DNA from: Acinetobacter colistiniresistens
Lineage (GTDB): Bacteria > Pseudomonadota > Gammaproteobacteria > Pseudomonadales > Moraxellaceae
Assembly: GCF_000413935.1 (NCBI RefSeq)
Contig: NZ_KE340380.1
Coordinates: 868,001-932,000, forward strand
Direction of reading: 5' to 3'
Length of the DNA stretch: 64,000 nucleotides
Each line of letters opens with the position of its first letter. Position 1 is the first letter of the stretch. Both the position numbers and the translations under genes were made by a program. Of the stretch, positions 1 to 9,483 are shown piece by piece. The notes below the pieces were generated by a model. It made no database searches and was not told the DNA's origin. It saw only the letters and a list, made by a program, of their open reading frames with translations.

Positions 1-672
1 TGGGACTATGCAATGCAAGGTGGTCGCGTTAACCAAGGTACGGTGATTATTGAGTCACAGATTGATTTTGATTTTGAAATTACCCTGCTTACCGTCCGTG
101 CTAAAAACCCTGAAACAGGTGAAATTGAAACACATTTCTGTGATCCAATTGGTCACCGTCAAGATGCAGGTGACTATGTCGAAAGCTGGCAGCCACAACC
201 AATGACGCCTGTTGCGCTGCAAGAAGCCAAACGCATTGCCAATAAAGTCACTGTTGCTTTAGGGGGCTGTGGTATCTTCGGGGTAGAACTGTTTATCAAA
301 GGCGATAAAGTCTGGTTTAGTGAAGTCTCACCACGCCCACACGACACTGGTTTGGTGACTTTAGCCTCGCAATTCCAAAGTGAGTTTGAATTGCATGCAC
401 GTGCAATCTTAGGTTTACCTGTCAACACAGCACGCCATAGTGTGGCTGCAAGTGCAGTGATTTATGCGGGTGTTGATGCCAAAAACTTGAGTTTCACTGG
501 CTTGAATCTTGCATTAGCCAATCCAAACACTGACCTACGTCTATTTGGTAAACCTGAAGGCTTTAAACGTCGCCGTATGGGTGTTGCAACTGCCCGTGCT
601 GAAACAACCGATCTAGCACGTGAGTTGGCACAGCATGCTGCAGACCAAGTGAGTGTACAAACCAACGCTTAA
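1..672 (+). CDS. purT: Formate-dependent phosphoribosylglycinamide formyltransferase PurT, C-terminal part
   Basis: PurT makes formyl-GAR from GAR, formate and ATP, an alternative third step of purine synthesis. The window opens inside the gene: the frame is open from base 1 (W-D-Y-A-M-Q-G-G), so the start lies outside. The visible ~223 residues are the C-terminal half of the ATP-grasp fold. They include the conserved stretches [26 protein letters not shown] and [12 protein letters not shown], and the LFGKPEG segment near the C-terminus, all closely like E. coli PurT. A hairpin follows the stop, before glnD. The family assignment is firm; nothing can be said of the start or promoter. Confidence 0.95.
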   Translation, partial: WDYAMQGGRVNQGTVIIESQIDFDFEITLLTVRAKNPETGEIETHFCDPIGHRQDAGDYVESWQPQPMTPVALQEAKRIANKVTVALGGCGIFGVELFIKGDKVWFSEVSPRPHDTGLVTLASQFQSEFELHARAILGLPVNTARHSVAASAVIYAGVDAKNLSFTGLNLALANPNTDLRLFGKPEGFKRRRMGVATARAETTDLARELAQHAADQVSVQTNA

Positions 673-702
673 GATGACCTTAGGTGATTATCATTACAAC
701 TT

Positions 703-725
703 CCCCTCTGATTTAGAGGGGCTTT
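703..725 (+). terminator. Hairpin after purT
   Basis: A 7-bp stem CCCCTCT/AGAGGGG (703-709 with 715-721) and a 5-base loop are followed by CTTTGATA. The T-run is poor, so it may terminate only partly. It ends about 20 bases before the glnD start. Confidence 0.5.
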
Positions 726-743
726 GATAGAAGACTCAGCTTT

Positions 744-3407
744 ATGATCAAGACCTCTCCTTTGTTGAACTACGTCACCAGTCTTCATGATATTCAAGCC
801 ATTAACCAATGGCGTACGGATGTAGAAAAGCAATTACAGGAGAGTTATGAAAATGGACAGCCCATTCGTGATGTGATTGGCGCGCGTTCTGACTCGATAG
901 ATGAAGCTTTGATCTTCCTTTGGAACCACGCAGGCCTAGATCAAACTGAATTGGGTTTATTTGCAGTCGGTGGCTATGGCCGCCATGAGATGCTGCCTTA
1001 TTCTGATACCGATATCATGATTTTATCTGAGGATGAAATCAGTGAAGAACAAGAAAAACTGATCTCGACCTTTATTTCATCCTTATGGGATGTCGGTAAT
1101 TTCAAACCCGGCATCAGCGTCCGTACCATTCAGAACTGTGTCGAACAAGCGATAAATGACTTAACTGTTGCCACTACCTTGATTGAAGCCCGCCTCATTA
1201 CAGGCAATCAACAATTAGCCAAATGGCCACGCCGTATTGTTGCGCAAACATGGACGGATCAAACCTTCTATGATGCCAAAATGGCAGAACAAGCCAAACG
1301 CTACGCACAACACAATAATACTGAGAGTAATTTAGAGCCTGATATCAAAAATGCACCGGGTGGTATTCGCGATATCAACCAAATCGGCTGGATCGCCAAA
1401 CGTCATTTCCGTGTCAATCGCATCTATGATTTAGTCCATTTAGGCTTTATTACTGAGTTTGAATTGGGTGTACTGGAAGAAGCGGAAAGTTTCTTATGGG
1501 AAATTCGTACCCACTTACACCGTTTAGCCAAACGAGATGAAAATCGTCTGTTGTTTGAATATCAACGTGATATCGCAGCAAAGTTTGGCTATGTGCGTGA
1601 AGAAGGTCAGCCTGTTAATTTTGCCGTTGAACAGTTCATGAAGCGCTACTATCGTACCGCGCAGCAAGTTTCAACGCTGAATGAAATGCTACTCGCCTAT
1701 TTCAATGAATCGGTGATTACCCCACGCCTGCCTGATTATGAACGTCATATCATCGACATCAATGAACGTTTTAAAATTGTCGATGGCAAACTCGCAGTGC
1801 AGCACCACAAAGTCTTTTCAGAAGAACCAATTGCCATCTTAGAATTGTTCTATCTATTGGCTAACCGTCCTGAAATTACCGGGATTCGTGCCCGTACCTT
1901 GCGCCTGCTAGTGCTTGCTGCAAAACGGATTGATCAACGTTTCCGTGACAATCCAGAACATCAAGCCTTATTTATGTCGATTATTCGCTCACCGCATTTA
2001 TATGACACCATGGTGGCGATGAAACGTTATGGCGTGTTGGGTAATTACATTCCTGCATTTGGACAGATTACAGGATTGATGCAATACGACCTATTCCATA
2101 TTTATACCGTCGATGCGCATACCTTATTATTACTCCGCAATTTAAGTCGCTTTAAAGAACCTGAATTTGCCAAAGAATTCCCAGTGGTCAGCTCTGTGTT
2201 CCAGCGTATCGCTCGTCATGACATCGTCTATATGGCCGCGATTTTCCATGATATTGCCAAAGGTCGTGGCGGTGATCACAGTGAGCTTGGCGCACTGGAT
2301 GCAATTGAATTCTGTCGTACCCATGGATTTACCGAACGTGAGTGCAAACTGGTTGCATGGCTGATTAACAATCACTTATTGATGTCGCTTACTGCACAGA
2401 AAAAAGATATTTCCGACCCTGATGAAGTCAAAGACTTTGCCGAAAAAGTCGGTGATATGGAGCATCTCGATTATCTCTATACGCTGACAGTCGCCGATAT
2501 TAACGCAACCAATCCGAAACTGTGGAATACGTGGCGTGCATCGTTGATGCGTCAGTTATATACCTATGCACGTGATGTGATTCGTTCAGGCTTGGGCCGT
2601 CCAGTTGATTATCAAATGCTGATTGAAGATACTAAATTTGCTGCCAGTGAGCTCTTGGTCAATGACTTCTCTCTCGCTGAAGTTGAGAAAGTCTGGCAAG
2701 AACTGGGGGATGAATATTTTGTCAAAGAATCCGCCAATGAAATTGCATGGCATACTCAAGCGATTTTACAACACGGCGATAATCCAGAACCTTTGGTATT
2801 ATTACGTGCACATCGTAATGCGGCCGATGATGCGGTTCAGATCTTTATCTATACCCGTGATCAACCGAACTTGTTTGCCACCACGGTTGCGGTACTGGAT
2901 CGCATGAATCTTGATGTTCAAGATGCGCGCATTATCACCGCTTCAACCTCATTCAGCTTAGATACCTACTTGGTGCTTGATCGTTTTGGTACTTTGCTGA
3001 CTGACCCAGATCGTGAACGGAAAGTCAAAGCAGCCTTAGTCGATGCATTGAGCCATTCAGATCAATACCCGGGGATCATGCAACGCCGTATCCCACGCCA
3101 TTTGCGTCATTTTGATGTACAAAATACCGTGGATATTGTCTTGAACCCGACGCTACAGCAGCACATGGTTGAAATCTCAACCCTCGACCATCCGGGTCTG
3201 TTGGCGCGTATTGGTGGTTTGTTCATGTTGCAAGGGTTGGATATCCATTCTGCAAGAATTGCCACGCTGGGTGAACGTGCGGAAGATATTTTCTTTGTCA
3301 CCAAGAAAAATGGTGTCTTGCTCAGCGATGAAGAAGTGAAAACTTTTGCGGAAAGCTTAAAAGCCGCTTTAGATGAAGCATCGAATCAAATTTGTAACCC
3401 GTCTTAA
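744..3407 (+). CDS. glnD: Bifunctional PII uridylyltransferase / uridylyl-removing enzyme GlnD
   Basis: GlnD senses glutamine and adds UMP to, or removes it from, the PII proteins (GlnB/GlnK), which sets glutamine synthetase activity and nitrogen gene expression. The 887 residues match the usual length. The N-terminal nucleotidyltransferase motif [17 protein letters not shown] is at residues ~76-92 and includes the metal-binding D-x-D. A central HD hydrolase motif ([11 protein letters not shown]) lies near residue 500 and performs deuridylylation. Two ACT domains, which bind glutamine, occupy roughly residues 700-775 and 808-880 (the second around the [10 protein letters not shown] stretch). 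All catalytic signatures look intact. dapC follows 25 bp downstream on the same strand, so the two may be cotranscribed. Confidence 0.96.
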   Translation: MIKTSPLLNYVTSLHDIQAINQWRTDVEKQLQESYENGQPIRDVIGARSDSIDEALIFLWNHAGLDQTELGLFAVGGYGRHEMLPYSDTDIMILSEDEISEEQEKLISTFISSLWDVGNFKPGISVRTIQNCVEQAINDLTVATTLIEARLITGNQQLAKWPRRIVAQTWTDQTFYDAKMAEQAKRYAQHNNTESNLEPDIKNAPGGIRDINQIGWIAKRHFRVNRIYDLVHLGFITEFELGVLEEAESFLWEIRTHLHRLAKRDENRLLFEYQRDIAAKFGYVREEGQPVNFAVEQFMKRYYRTAQQVSTLNEMLLAYFNESVITPRLPDYERHIIDINERFKIVDGKLAVQHHKVFSEEPIAILELFYLLANRPEITGIRARTLRLLVLAAKRIDQRFRDNPEHQALFMSIIRSPHLYDTMVAMKRYGVLGNYIPAFGQITGLMQYDLFHIYTVDAHTLLLLRNLSRFKEPEFAKEFPVVSSVFQRIARHDIVYMAAIFHDIAKGRGGDHSELGALDAIEFCRTHGFTERECKLVAWLINNHLLMSLTAQKKDISDPDEVKDFAEKVGDMEHLDYLYTLTVADINATNPKLWNTWRASLMRQLYTYARDVIRSGLGRPVDYQMLIEDTKFAASELLVNDFSLAEVEKVWQELGDEYFVKESANEIAWHTQAILQHGDNPEPLVLLRAHRNAADDAVQIFIYTRDQPNLFATTVAVLDRMNLDVQDARIITASTSFSLDTYLVLDRFGTLLTDPDRERKVKAALVDALSHSDQYPGIMQRRIPRHLRHFDVQNTVDIVLNPTLQQHMVEISTLDHPGLLARIGGLFMLQGLDIHSARIATLGERAEDIFFVTKKNGVLLSDEEVKTFAESLKAALDEASNQICNPS

Positions 3408-3432
3408 ATTTTATTGTTTGGTAACTGTTTAA

Positions 3433-4602
3433 ATGAACTCTAGCTTGTCGTTATTGCATCCCTATCCTTTTGAAAAGTTAAACCAACTTTTTAAAGATGT
3501 GCAACCTGCCAATTTACCGTTGATTCCTTTATCGATTGGTGAGCCTAAACACCCAGCCCCAGAGTTCGTTAAACAAGCGATTATTGATAATTTTGCCCAT
3601 TTATCAACCTATCCAAACAGTAAAGGCCTGCCTGAGTTGCGCCAAAGTATCGCACAGTGGCTTAGCAATCGCTTTAAATTGAATCATATTAGTGCAGAAG
3701 ATCATATCCTGCCCGTTTCTGGTACACGTGAAGGGATCTTCTCTTTTGTACAGGCCTTGATTAAACGTGAAGATTCACCCTATGTGGTGATGCCAAATCC
3801 GTTTTATCAGATCTATGAAGGTGCAGCCCTGCTTGCAGGTGCAAAACCCTATTTTATTAACTGTACCGAAGAAAATGGTTACCTCGGTGACTTTGATGCA
3901 GTCCCTGCGGAAGTATGGGAAAAAACAGCATTACTGTTTGTGTGTACCCCAGGCAACCCAACAGGAACGGTTCTGTCAAAAGAGCAGTTTAAAAAACTGA
4001 TTGCACTATCTGACCAATATGGTTTCGTAATTGCATCGGATGAATGTTATTCGGAACTTTGGTTTGATCAAGCACCGATTGGGCTTTTAGAAGTTTGTGC
4101 CGAAATGGGTCGTGATGATTATAAGAATTGCATCGTCTTCCATTCCCTGTCTAAACGTTCAAACTTACCGGGCATGCGTTCTGGTTTTGTTGCAGGTGAT
4201 GCGGCTTTATTAAAACCATATCTGCAATACCGCACCTATCACGGTGCTGCGATGCCAGTACAAAATCAACTGGCGTCGATTGCGGCATGGAATGACGAAG
4301 CACATGTTGAAGAAAACCGTCAGCAGTACCGTGCGAAGTTTGATTTATTCCAGTCTGAACTTGGTCATTTATTGCCTTTACAAAAACCAGATGCCGGTTT
4401 CTACTATTGGTTAAAAGTGAACAACGATGAGACTTTTGCCAAAATGTTGATGGAAAAAGCACATATTAAGGTTTTACCAGGTCGTTATTTGTCACGAGAT
4501 ACGGAACAAGGCAATCCAGGTGAAGGTCATGTCAGAATGGCCTTAGTGGCTGATTTAGCCCAATGTGAAGAAGTAGTCAAACGACTGAAAGCAGTTTTGT
4601 AA
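3433..4602 (+). CDS. dapC: Succinyldiaminopimelate transaminase DapC
   Basis: This fold-type I PLP aminotransferase should convert N-succinyl-2-amino-6-ketopimelate to N-succinyl-LL-diaminopimelate, feeding lysine and peptidoglycan synthesis. It has 389 residues. Visible signatures are the substrate/PLP region YPNSKGLPELRQSI, CTPGNPTGTVLS, ASDECYSELWF, and the Schiff-base lysine in SLSKRSNLPGMRSGF (Lys241). Position directly after glnD supports dapC rather than a general aromatic aminotransferase, since dapC-glnD neighbours are common in related genera. That is established context rather than something the sequence proves. It ends at a strong convergent terminator shared with the siderophore receptor gene. 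Confidence 0.88.
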   Translation: MNSSLSLLHPYPFEKLNQLFKDVQPANLPLIPLSIGEPKHPAPEFVKQAIIDNFAHLSTYPNSKGLPELRQSIAQWLSNRFKLNHISAEDHILPVSGTREGIFSFVQALIKREDSPYVVMPNPFYQIYEGAALLAGAKPYFINCTEENGYLGDFDAVPAEVWEKTALLFVCTPGNPTGTVLSKEQFKKLIALSDQYGFVIASDECYSELWFDQAPIGLLEVCAEMGRDDYKNCIVFHSLSKRSNLPGMRSGFVAGDAALLKPYLQYRTYHGAAMPVQNQLASIAAWNDEAHVEENRQQYRAKFDLFQSELGHLLPLQKPDAGFYYWLKVNNDETFAKMLMEKAHIKVLPGRYLSRDTEQGNPGEGHVRMALVADLAQCEEVVKRLKAVL

Positions 4603-4612
4603 AATTTCAATA

Positions 4613-4644
4613 AAAAGGCTAAATCCCATTGGAGTTAGCCTTTT
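4613..4644. terminator. Bidirectional terminator between dapC and the siderophore receptor
   Basis: A 10-bp perfect stem AAAAGGCTAA/TTAGCCTTTT (4613-4622 with 4635-4644) has T-runs on both strands, so it can serve both convergent genes. Confidence 0.85.
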
Positions 4645-4666
4645 GCTTATTTAGATCTAATGCTGC

Positions 4667-6700
4667 TTACCACTTATAGTTAACGCGTAAATCAACTGAA
4701 CGACCAGCACCATAATAACAATAGAACGAACAAGCACTTACATACTGTTTATTTGTTAAATTGGTTGCATTGACCTGTACATCCAATTGCTTGTTTAGCG
4801 GATAACTAGCCATTGCATCCACCAAAGTATATGACTTTACTTTGTAGTCTGGATAATACTGCTCATCATTGGTACTTCCCACATAACGAACACCAGCCCC
4901 CAAACGCAATCCGTTCATGAAAGTTGAGTCTGTAAATAAATAGCTAAATTTTGCAGCAATTTGATCATTCGGAATTAACGGCGTACGAATGGTTTTCCCA
5001 CCACCGAGATCCTGTTTTGAATCATTATGTGTATACGCCAATTGAGTAGACAAGTTATCCGTCAAATTTAGATCGGCCTGAAGTTCAATACCTTTATTGG
5101 TTTTTTTACCCGCCTGCGATTGCACATTGGAAGCATCGCTAACAAAGGCATTTTTCTCTTTTAAATCAAAATACGCTAGGGTAATTTGTCCATTTATCCA
5201 GTCTGGGGCATATTTAACACCCACTTCGTATTGTTCACCCTCATAAGGTTTATAAAAGCGTCCCTGTCCATCTTTACCTGTAGATGGCCTAAATGAGGTT
5301 GAATAGCTCAGATAAGGAGAAATACCCATAGGTGCATGATACATTACACCTGCATTATAACTGGTGTGATTAACGTCATAGGCTTTACTATTATCCACAG
5401 TCGATTCAGCCTTGTCATGACGCACCCCAAGATTAACATCGATAAGATCGTTAAAATTAGTTTGGTTACCAAGATAGACACCTAGCTGTTCTGTTTTAAG
5501 GTTGTATGGGGAACCTGTTACTGCAAAATCAGGCGTATGCACCGGATTAAACATATCGATTTGAGGAACAAAGCCAAACCCGTTATTCACCCCATCAATT
5601 TTGTTATGTTGGTAATCGATACCAAACATGACTTTATTCGAAACAGAACCAAAGTCAAAGTCTTTAACAAGACGGTTATCCACAGAATACGTATCAGATG
5701 TACCATTGGTATAAGAATAACCACGATTTGCCAAACGATTATTATCAGAACTCCAAGCAAATGTGGTGAGCTGATTTAAATCAAGGCGTCCCCAACGGAA
5801 GTTCTGACTTGCAATCAAACCATTCTCAAACTCATGAGAGAGTTCATAACCAATGGAAGTTTGTTCGAGTTTCGAATAATCTCTTTCAGGTTCGCCTAAA
5901 TTTGTTTTAGGGTTAATTTTACCATAAGGCGTATCTAGTATTGTTCCATACAAAGGTAGAAAACCAGAGGTTGGCACACCATCTTTTTTTAGGAAACTCG
6001 TCAATAAAGTGAAATGAGTACGGTCTGTAATGTCCCATGCAACACTTGGTGCAACATAATAATGATCCATTTCTGAACCTTTTTGCTGACCATCAGCCTG
6101 ACGGAACAAACCGACCAAACGATATCGTAAGTCGTCTGTCACTACACCACTATAGTCTGCACCGATTTCACGTTTATCCAAACTACCAACTGAATAAGTG
6201 ACCTCACCTTGTGGCTCTAATTTGGGACGTTTTGATACTAAATTGACATTACCACCTGGTTCAGATGCACCATAGTTAAATGAGCTCGCACCTTTGACAA
6301 TTTCCAGACGCTCCAAACCATATATTTCAGGTTCCCAAACAAAGAAGCCATTGGGTGCTAAGGCTGTTCCATCTAGTGTTTGGCTGGCATCGAAACCACG
6401 GATCTTAAACCATTGCGATTTATTATCTTTACCATAAGGTTGTGCCAATATCCCAGCTTCATAAAATAAGGCATTATCTAGTTTATCTGCGCCACTCTCT
6501 TTCAGCTGTTGCTCATCAATAATGCTGGTGGATAGAGGTTGTTTCAGTAATTCCCCGCCAGCTTTAGCAGCAGAACCAACAATAACGATTGTCGGTAAAG
6601 TCTGCGTTTCTGCTTGAGACTCTTCCGCGTAAACTGAGCTTACCCCGTAGCATGAAATACATGCCATCATCAGCACTAATGGCTTAATTTGTCTACCCAT
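4667..6700 (-). CDS. TonB-dependent siderophore receptor, FhuA/FoxA-like
   Basis: This is an outer-membrane gated channel that takes up a ferric siderophore using TonB energy. It has 677 residues. A signal peptide (about residues 1-25, cut after VYA) is followed by a plug domain (residues ~50-160) with the typical LERLEIVKGASSFNYGASEPGGNVNLVSK-type ending, read here in two pieces. A 22-strand barrel follows and ends in an aromatic residue (Trp), as outer-membrane proteins do. A pair of cysteines near the C-terminus (SACSFYCYYGAGRSVDL) resembles FhuA-type hydroxamate receptors, so ferrichrome or ferrioxamine is the best substrate guess. No FecI/FecR pair or siderophore synthesis gene is adjacent. 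There is no N-terminal signalling domain, so it is a plain transporter. A possible Fur site lies upstream. Confidence 0.87.
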   Translation of the reverse strand: MGRQIKPLVLMMACISCYGVSSVYAEESQAETQTLPTIVIVGSAAKAGGELLKQPLSTSIIDEQQLKESGADKLDNALFYEAGILAQPYGKDNKSQWFKIRGFDASQTLDGTALAPNGFFVWEPEIYGLERLEIVKGASSFNYGASEPGGNVNLVSKRPKLEPQGEVTYSVGSLDKREIGADYSGVVTDDLRYRLVGLFRQADGQQKGSEMDHYYVAPSVAWDITDRTHFTLLTSFLKKDGVPTSGFLPLYGTILDTPYGKINPKTNLGEPERDYSKLEQTSIGYELSHEFENGLIASQNFRWGRLDLNQLTTFAWSSDNNRLANRGYSYTNGTSDTYSVDNRLVKDFDFGSVSNKVMFGIDYQHNKIDGVNNGFGFVPQIDMFNPVHTPDFAVTGSPYNLKTEQLGVYLGNQTNFNDLIDVNLGVRHDKAESTVDNSKAYDVNHTSYNAGVMYHAPMGISPYLSYSTSFRPSTGKDGQGRFYKPYEGEQYEVGVKYAPDWINGQITLAYFDLKEKNAFVSDASNVQSQAGKKTNKGIELQADLNLTDNLSTQLAYTHNDSKQDLGGGKTIRTPLIPNDQIAAKFSYLFTDSTFMNGLRLGAGVRYVGSTNDEQYYPDYKVKSYTLVDAMASYPLNKQLDVQVNATNLTNKQYVSACSFYCYYGAGRSVDLRVNYKW

Positions 6701-6733
6701 GATCTTTATCAGCCGACTTTAAAAAATCGAATA

Positions 6734-6752
6734 ATAAATGAGAATTGATACG
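6734..6752 (-). promoter_or_regulatory. Possible Fur box upstream of the siderophore receptor
   Basis: The segment ATAAATGAGAATTGATACG lies about 35-50 bases before the receptor start and keeps part of the Fur consensus (roughly 10 of 19 positions). Iron regulation is expected for such receptors. The match is weak and is offered on context. Confidence 0.35.
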
Positions 6753-6888
6753 CTTTACACTATTTTTTACCTATCTGTGCCACTTAGTAAATTTATAGTT
6801 TTCTAGACTCAAGCACCATTAAAAATAACACCCTGAATTCAATAATGATAAATTCAATCTGTATAGATCATAGAACAAATCATGAGTT

Positions 6889-7506
6889 TTAAATTTTCCC
6901 GACAAATAAAATGCCCGCGATCATGATCATTAAACCACCAGAAATACGACTAACCACGGTTACTGCCAGCGGTCGTGTTCTCAGTATTTTTTTAGCCGCA
7001 ATCCCGACCAGTACATACACCACGGCACAACTGAGTAAATGGACCATCCCCAATAAAATAATCTGAGTCGTCGGTGAAAATGCCATTTGAGGATGAATAA
7101 AGGGGGGTAATAAAGCAAAAAATAGCAATAACACTTTCGGGTTTAAACCACTAATACCAACCCCTTTAATTAACCATGAGCGTGCAGAATCTAAAGATTG
7201 TGTTGTATTACTCTCATTGGAGATAGTGGCAGGATGCATAAATAGCTTCACTCCCATCCAGAATAAATAACAAGCCCCCATGATTGTCATTACAGTGAGT
7301 AAAATCGGATAATGTTGTACCAGTGCACCCACACCCGCAGCAACACATAAAATTGCCATGAGGTGTCCAAGCACCAAGCCTGTGACCGCATTGAAAATAA
7401 ACCGCCCTCGAATACCTGCAAGAATGGCATATGCCCAATCCGCACCAGGTGTTAAAACGAATAAAATCGAAACACACCAAAACGCAAAAATCACACTGAG
7501 TTCCAT
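6889..7506 (-). CDS. LysE/RhtB family amino-acid exporter
   Basis: Inner-membrane exporter of the LysE/RhtB family, which pumps amino acids or related metabolites out of the cell. I chose the ATG at 7506 (205 residues, the family norm). It has an AAGGG ribosome site about 8 bases upstream, and the first residues MELSVIFAFW match the usual family start; a longer frame to 7563 adds an unlikely polar leader. Six hydrophobic segments are visible, with the signature LTPGADWAYAILAGIRGR in the first loop and GLNPKVLLLFFALLPPF in the middle. It is divergent from an Lrp-type regulator 152 bases away, the classic arrangement for a substrate-induced exporter. The substrate is unknown. Confidence 0.85.
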   Translation of the reverse strand: MELSVIFAFWCVSILFVLTPGADWAYAILAGIRGRFIFNAVTGLVLGHLMAILCVAAGVGALVQHYPILLTVMTIMGACYLFWMGVKLFMHPATISNESNTTQSLDSARSWLIKGVGISGLNPKVLLLFFALLPPFIHPQMAFSPTTQIILLGMVHLLSCAVVYVLVGIAAKKILRTRPLAVTVVSRISGGLMIMIAGILFVGKI

Positions 7507-7658
7507 AAGCAACACCCTTCTCACTTCATAAATGCTATTTTCAACAGCCTTTTTTTTCACCATTTGGTGAAGATTGTTGAGAAAGGATATGCTTTAATGC
7601 TGAAAATGTTATTCTAAATACTTCTATATCTTCAAAGCCCAAAGGGAGATTCTTCTAA

Positions 7659-8111
7659 ATGGATCGCATTGATAAGAAAATTATTGCTGAACTACAAGCA
7701 AATGGGCGATTATCTATCACAGAACTGGCTGAAAGAATCGGTTTAAGTCTGTCTCCCTGTCACCGCCGCGTCAAAGCACTTGAAGAAACGGGAGTAATCA
7801 AAGGCTATCATGCCGATTTGGAAGCCTCAAAAATTGGACTCAATTTCTCAGCCATTATCTTTGTCACCTTAAAAGATGGCGATAAAAAAGCCCTTTCCGC
7901 CTTTGAAGAAAAAGTCATTGAAATTGCCAATGTGATTCAGGCACAACGTTTATTTGGAAACCCGGATTATTTACTCCATGTTGTCGCCAAAGACTTGGCA
8001 AGCTTCCAGAAACTTTATGATGACAGTCTCTCGGCCTTACCCAATGTACAACGCCTCACTTCCACTATCGTGATGAAAAATGTGGTCTCCAATCGCTTAT
8101 TGCCACTGTAA
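7659..8111 (+). CDS. Lrp/AsnC family transcriptional regulator
   Basis: This small regulator has 150 residues. A winged helix-turn-helix occupies residues ~1-60 (RLSITELAERIGLSLSPCHRRVKALEETGVI). A C-terminal RAM/ligand-binding domain follows (FSAIIFVTLKDGD through LFGNPDYLLHVVAKD), as in Lrp and BkdR-like proteins. A ribosome site AAAGGGAG lies ~12 bases before the ATG. It faces the LysE-type exporter, so it probably senses that exporter's amino-acid substrate and controls the shared intergenic region. I cannot read a clear operator. No adjacent catabolic gene hints at the ligand. Confidence 0.9.
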   Translation: MDRIDKKIIAELQANGRLSITELAERIGLSLSPCHRRVKALEETGVIKGYHADLEASKIGLNFSAIIFVTLKDGDKKALSAFEEKVIEIANVIQAQRLFGNPDYLLHVVAKDLASFQKLYDDSLSALPNVQRLTSTIVMKNVVSNRLLPL

Positions 8112-8291
8112 ACTCCAATTGACCTTTGGGGAAAAATTAAAGGTGTGACTTTGATTCATTTCACACTTTTTAATATTCAAAACGAATAAGAATAGAGAGT
8201 TTATTAATTTTTTTATCTGCTTAATCGCTATTGACCAACTGCTGAAATCTTCGTCTATACTTAGCCATCAAAACTTGATGACTATGGAAAG

Positions 8292-9482
8292 ATGACTTCT
8301 CACACTCCCAAGAAAATAAAGAAAAAGGGTTGGCTGATTTTAGCAATCGTTATTGTACTTATTATTGCTATCATCATTCTTTGGCAGACTGGGGTGACTA
8401 AAAAAACAACAGATACTGGACCACAAAAAGGTAGCACTACAGCGACACAGAAAGCGGCCTTGACTGTTACCGTAGCCCAACCTGAGCTACAAAACTGGAA
8501 ACAGACCTTGACTGCAAATGGCAACATCGCTGCTTGGCAAGAAGTCGTCATTGGCAGTGAGCTCTCAGGCCAACGTCTGACCCGTGTCAACGTCAATGTT
8601 GGGGATGATGTCAAACGCGGTCAGGTCTTAGCCGAAATTAACAGTGATACCATTCGTGCCGACCTCGCTGTAGCGAAAGCAAGCTATGCTGAAGCTCAGG
8701 CCGTGCTGAGCGATGCCATTACCAATAATAAACGTATCCAGCAACTCAAAAATACTGGGGCAATTTCAGCTCAGGAATCAACTCAATATCAAACCTCTCA
8801 GGCCACGGCACAAGCACGTCTTGATGCAGCTAAAGCTCAGATCGAAAGCAATCAATTACGCCTAGCCCAAACCCAAGTGATTTCACCTGATAATGGCGTG
8901 ATTTCGGCACGTACAGCAACTGTTGGCGCTTTAGCTCAAACGGGACAAGAGCTTTTTCGCCTCATTCGTGACCATCGTCTGGAATGGCGTGCAGAAGTCA
9001 CAACTTCTGATTTATACAAACTCCAGCAAGGAATGGCAGCACATATTGTTTCACCAGATCCAGCACAGCCTGCTGTAATGGGCAAAGTAAGAATGATTGC
9101 ACCTGTCATTGATCCACAAACCCGTTATGGACTGGTCTATGTTGATATTCCAACCACACAGGCAGTCCGTATGGGTATGTTTGTCAAAGGTGAGTTTGAT
9201 TTAGGCCAAAAACCAGCAACAACCATTCCCCAAACTGCCCTACTGTTACGCGATGGTTTTTCATATGTGTTTATTGTTGCTAATAACAATCGTGTAAGCC
9301 AACAAAAGGTTGCCGTTGGTCGTCGTCTTGGTGATCGTGTCGAAATCCTGAATTTAGCTCCGAATGTCAAAGTGGTTTCGTCAGGCACTGGCTTCCTGAC
9401 AGATGGAGATCTCGTCAACATCGTCAAAGAGATTCCAGACACCCCATTAAGCAAACAGCTTGTGACTGTACAGGAGAAATAA
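8292..9482 (+). CDS. RND efflux periplasmic adaptor (membrane fusion protein)
   Basis: Periplasmic adaptor linking an RND pump to an outer-membrane channel. It has 396 residues. A single N-terminal membrane anchor (residues ~12-33, following KKIKKKGW) has no lipobox cysteine, unlike AcrA/MexA lipoproteins. After it come a biotinyl-lipoyl-like half (GSELSGQRLTRVNVNVGDDVKRG), an alpha-helical hairpin rich in Ala/Gln (residues ~125-190), the second lipoyl half, and a beta-barrel and membrane-proximal region. It ends one base before the permease ATG, so the two are surely one operon. No outer-membrane factor gene is nearby, so a TolC/OprM-type channel must come from elsewhere. The ribosome site GGAAAG sits unusually close to the ATG. 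Confidence 0.9.
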   Translation: MTSHTPKKIKKKGWLILAIVIVLIIAIIILWQTGVTKKTTDTGPQKGSTTATQKAALTVTVAQPELQNWKQTLTANGNIAAWQEVVIGSELSGQRLTRVNVNVGDDVKRGQVLAEINSDTIRADLAVAKASYAEAQAVLSDAITNNKRIQQLKNTGAISAQESTQYQTSQATAQARLDAAKAQIESNQLRLAQTQVISPDNGVISARTATVGALAQTGQELFRLIRDHRLEWRAEVTTSDLYKLQQGMAAHIVSPDPAQPAVMGKVRMIAPVIDPQTRYGLVYVDIPTTQAVRMGMFVKGEFDLGQKPATTIPQTALLLRDGFSYVFIVANNNRVSQQKVAVGRRLGDRVEILNLAPNVKVVSSGTGFLTDGDLVNIVKEIPDTPLSKQLVTVQEK

Positions 9483-9483
9483 G

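Noticed and set aside
8112..8291. Small RNA or riboswitch upstream of the RND adaptor
   Set aside because: AT-rich with no convincing hairpin or known motif.
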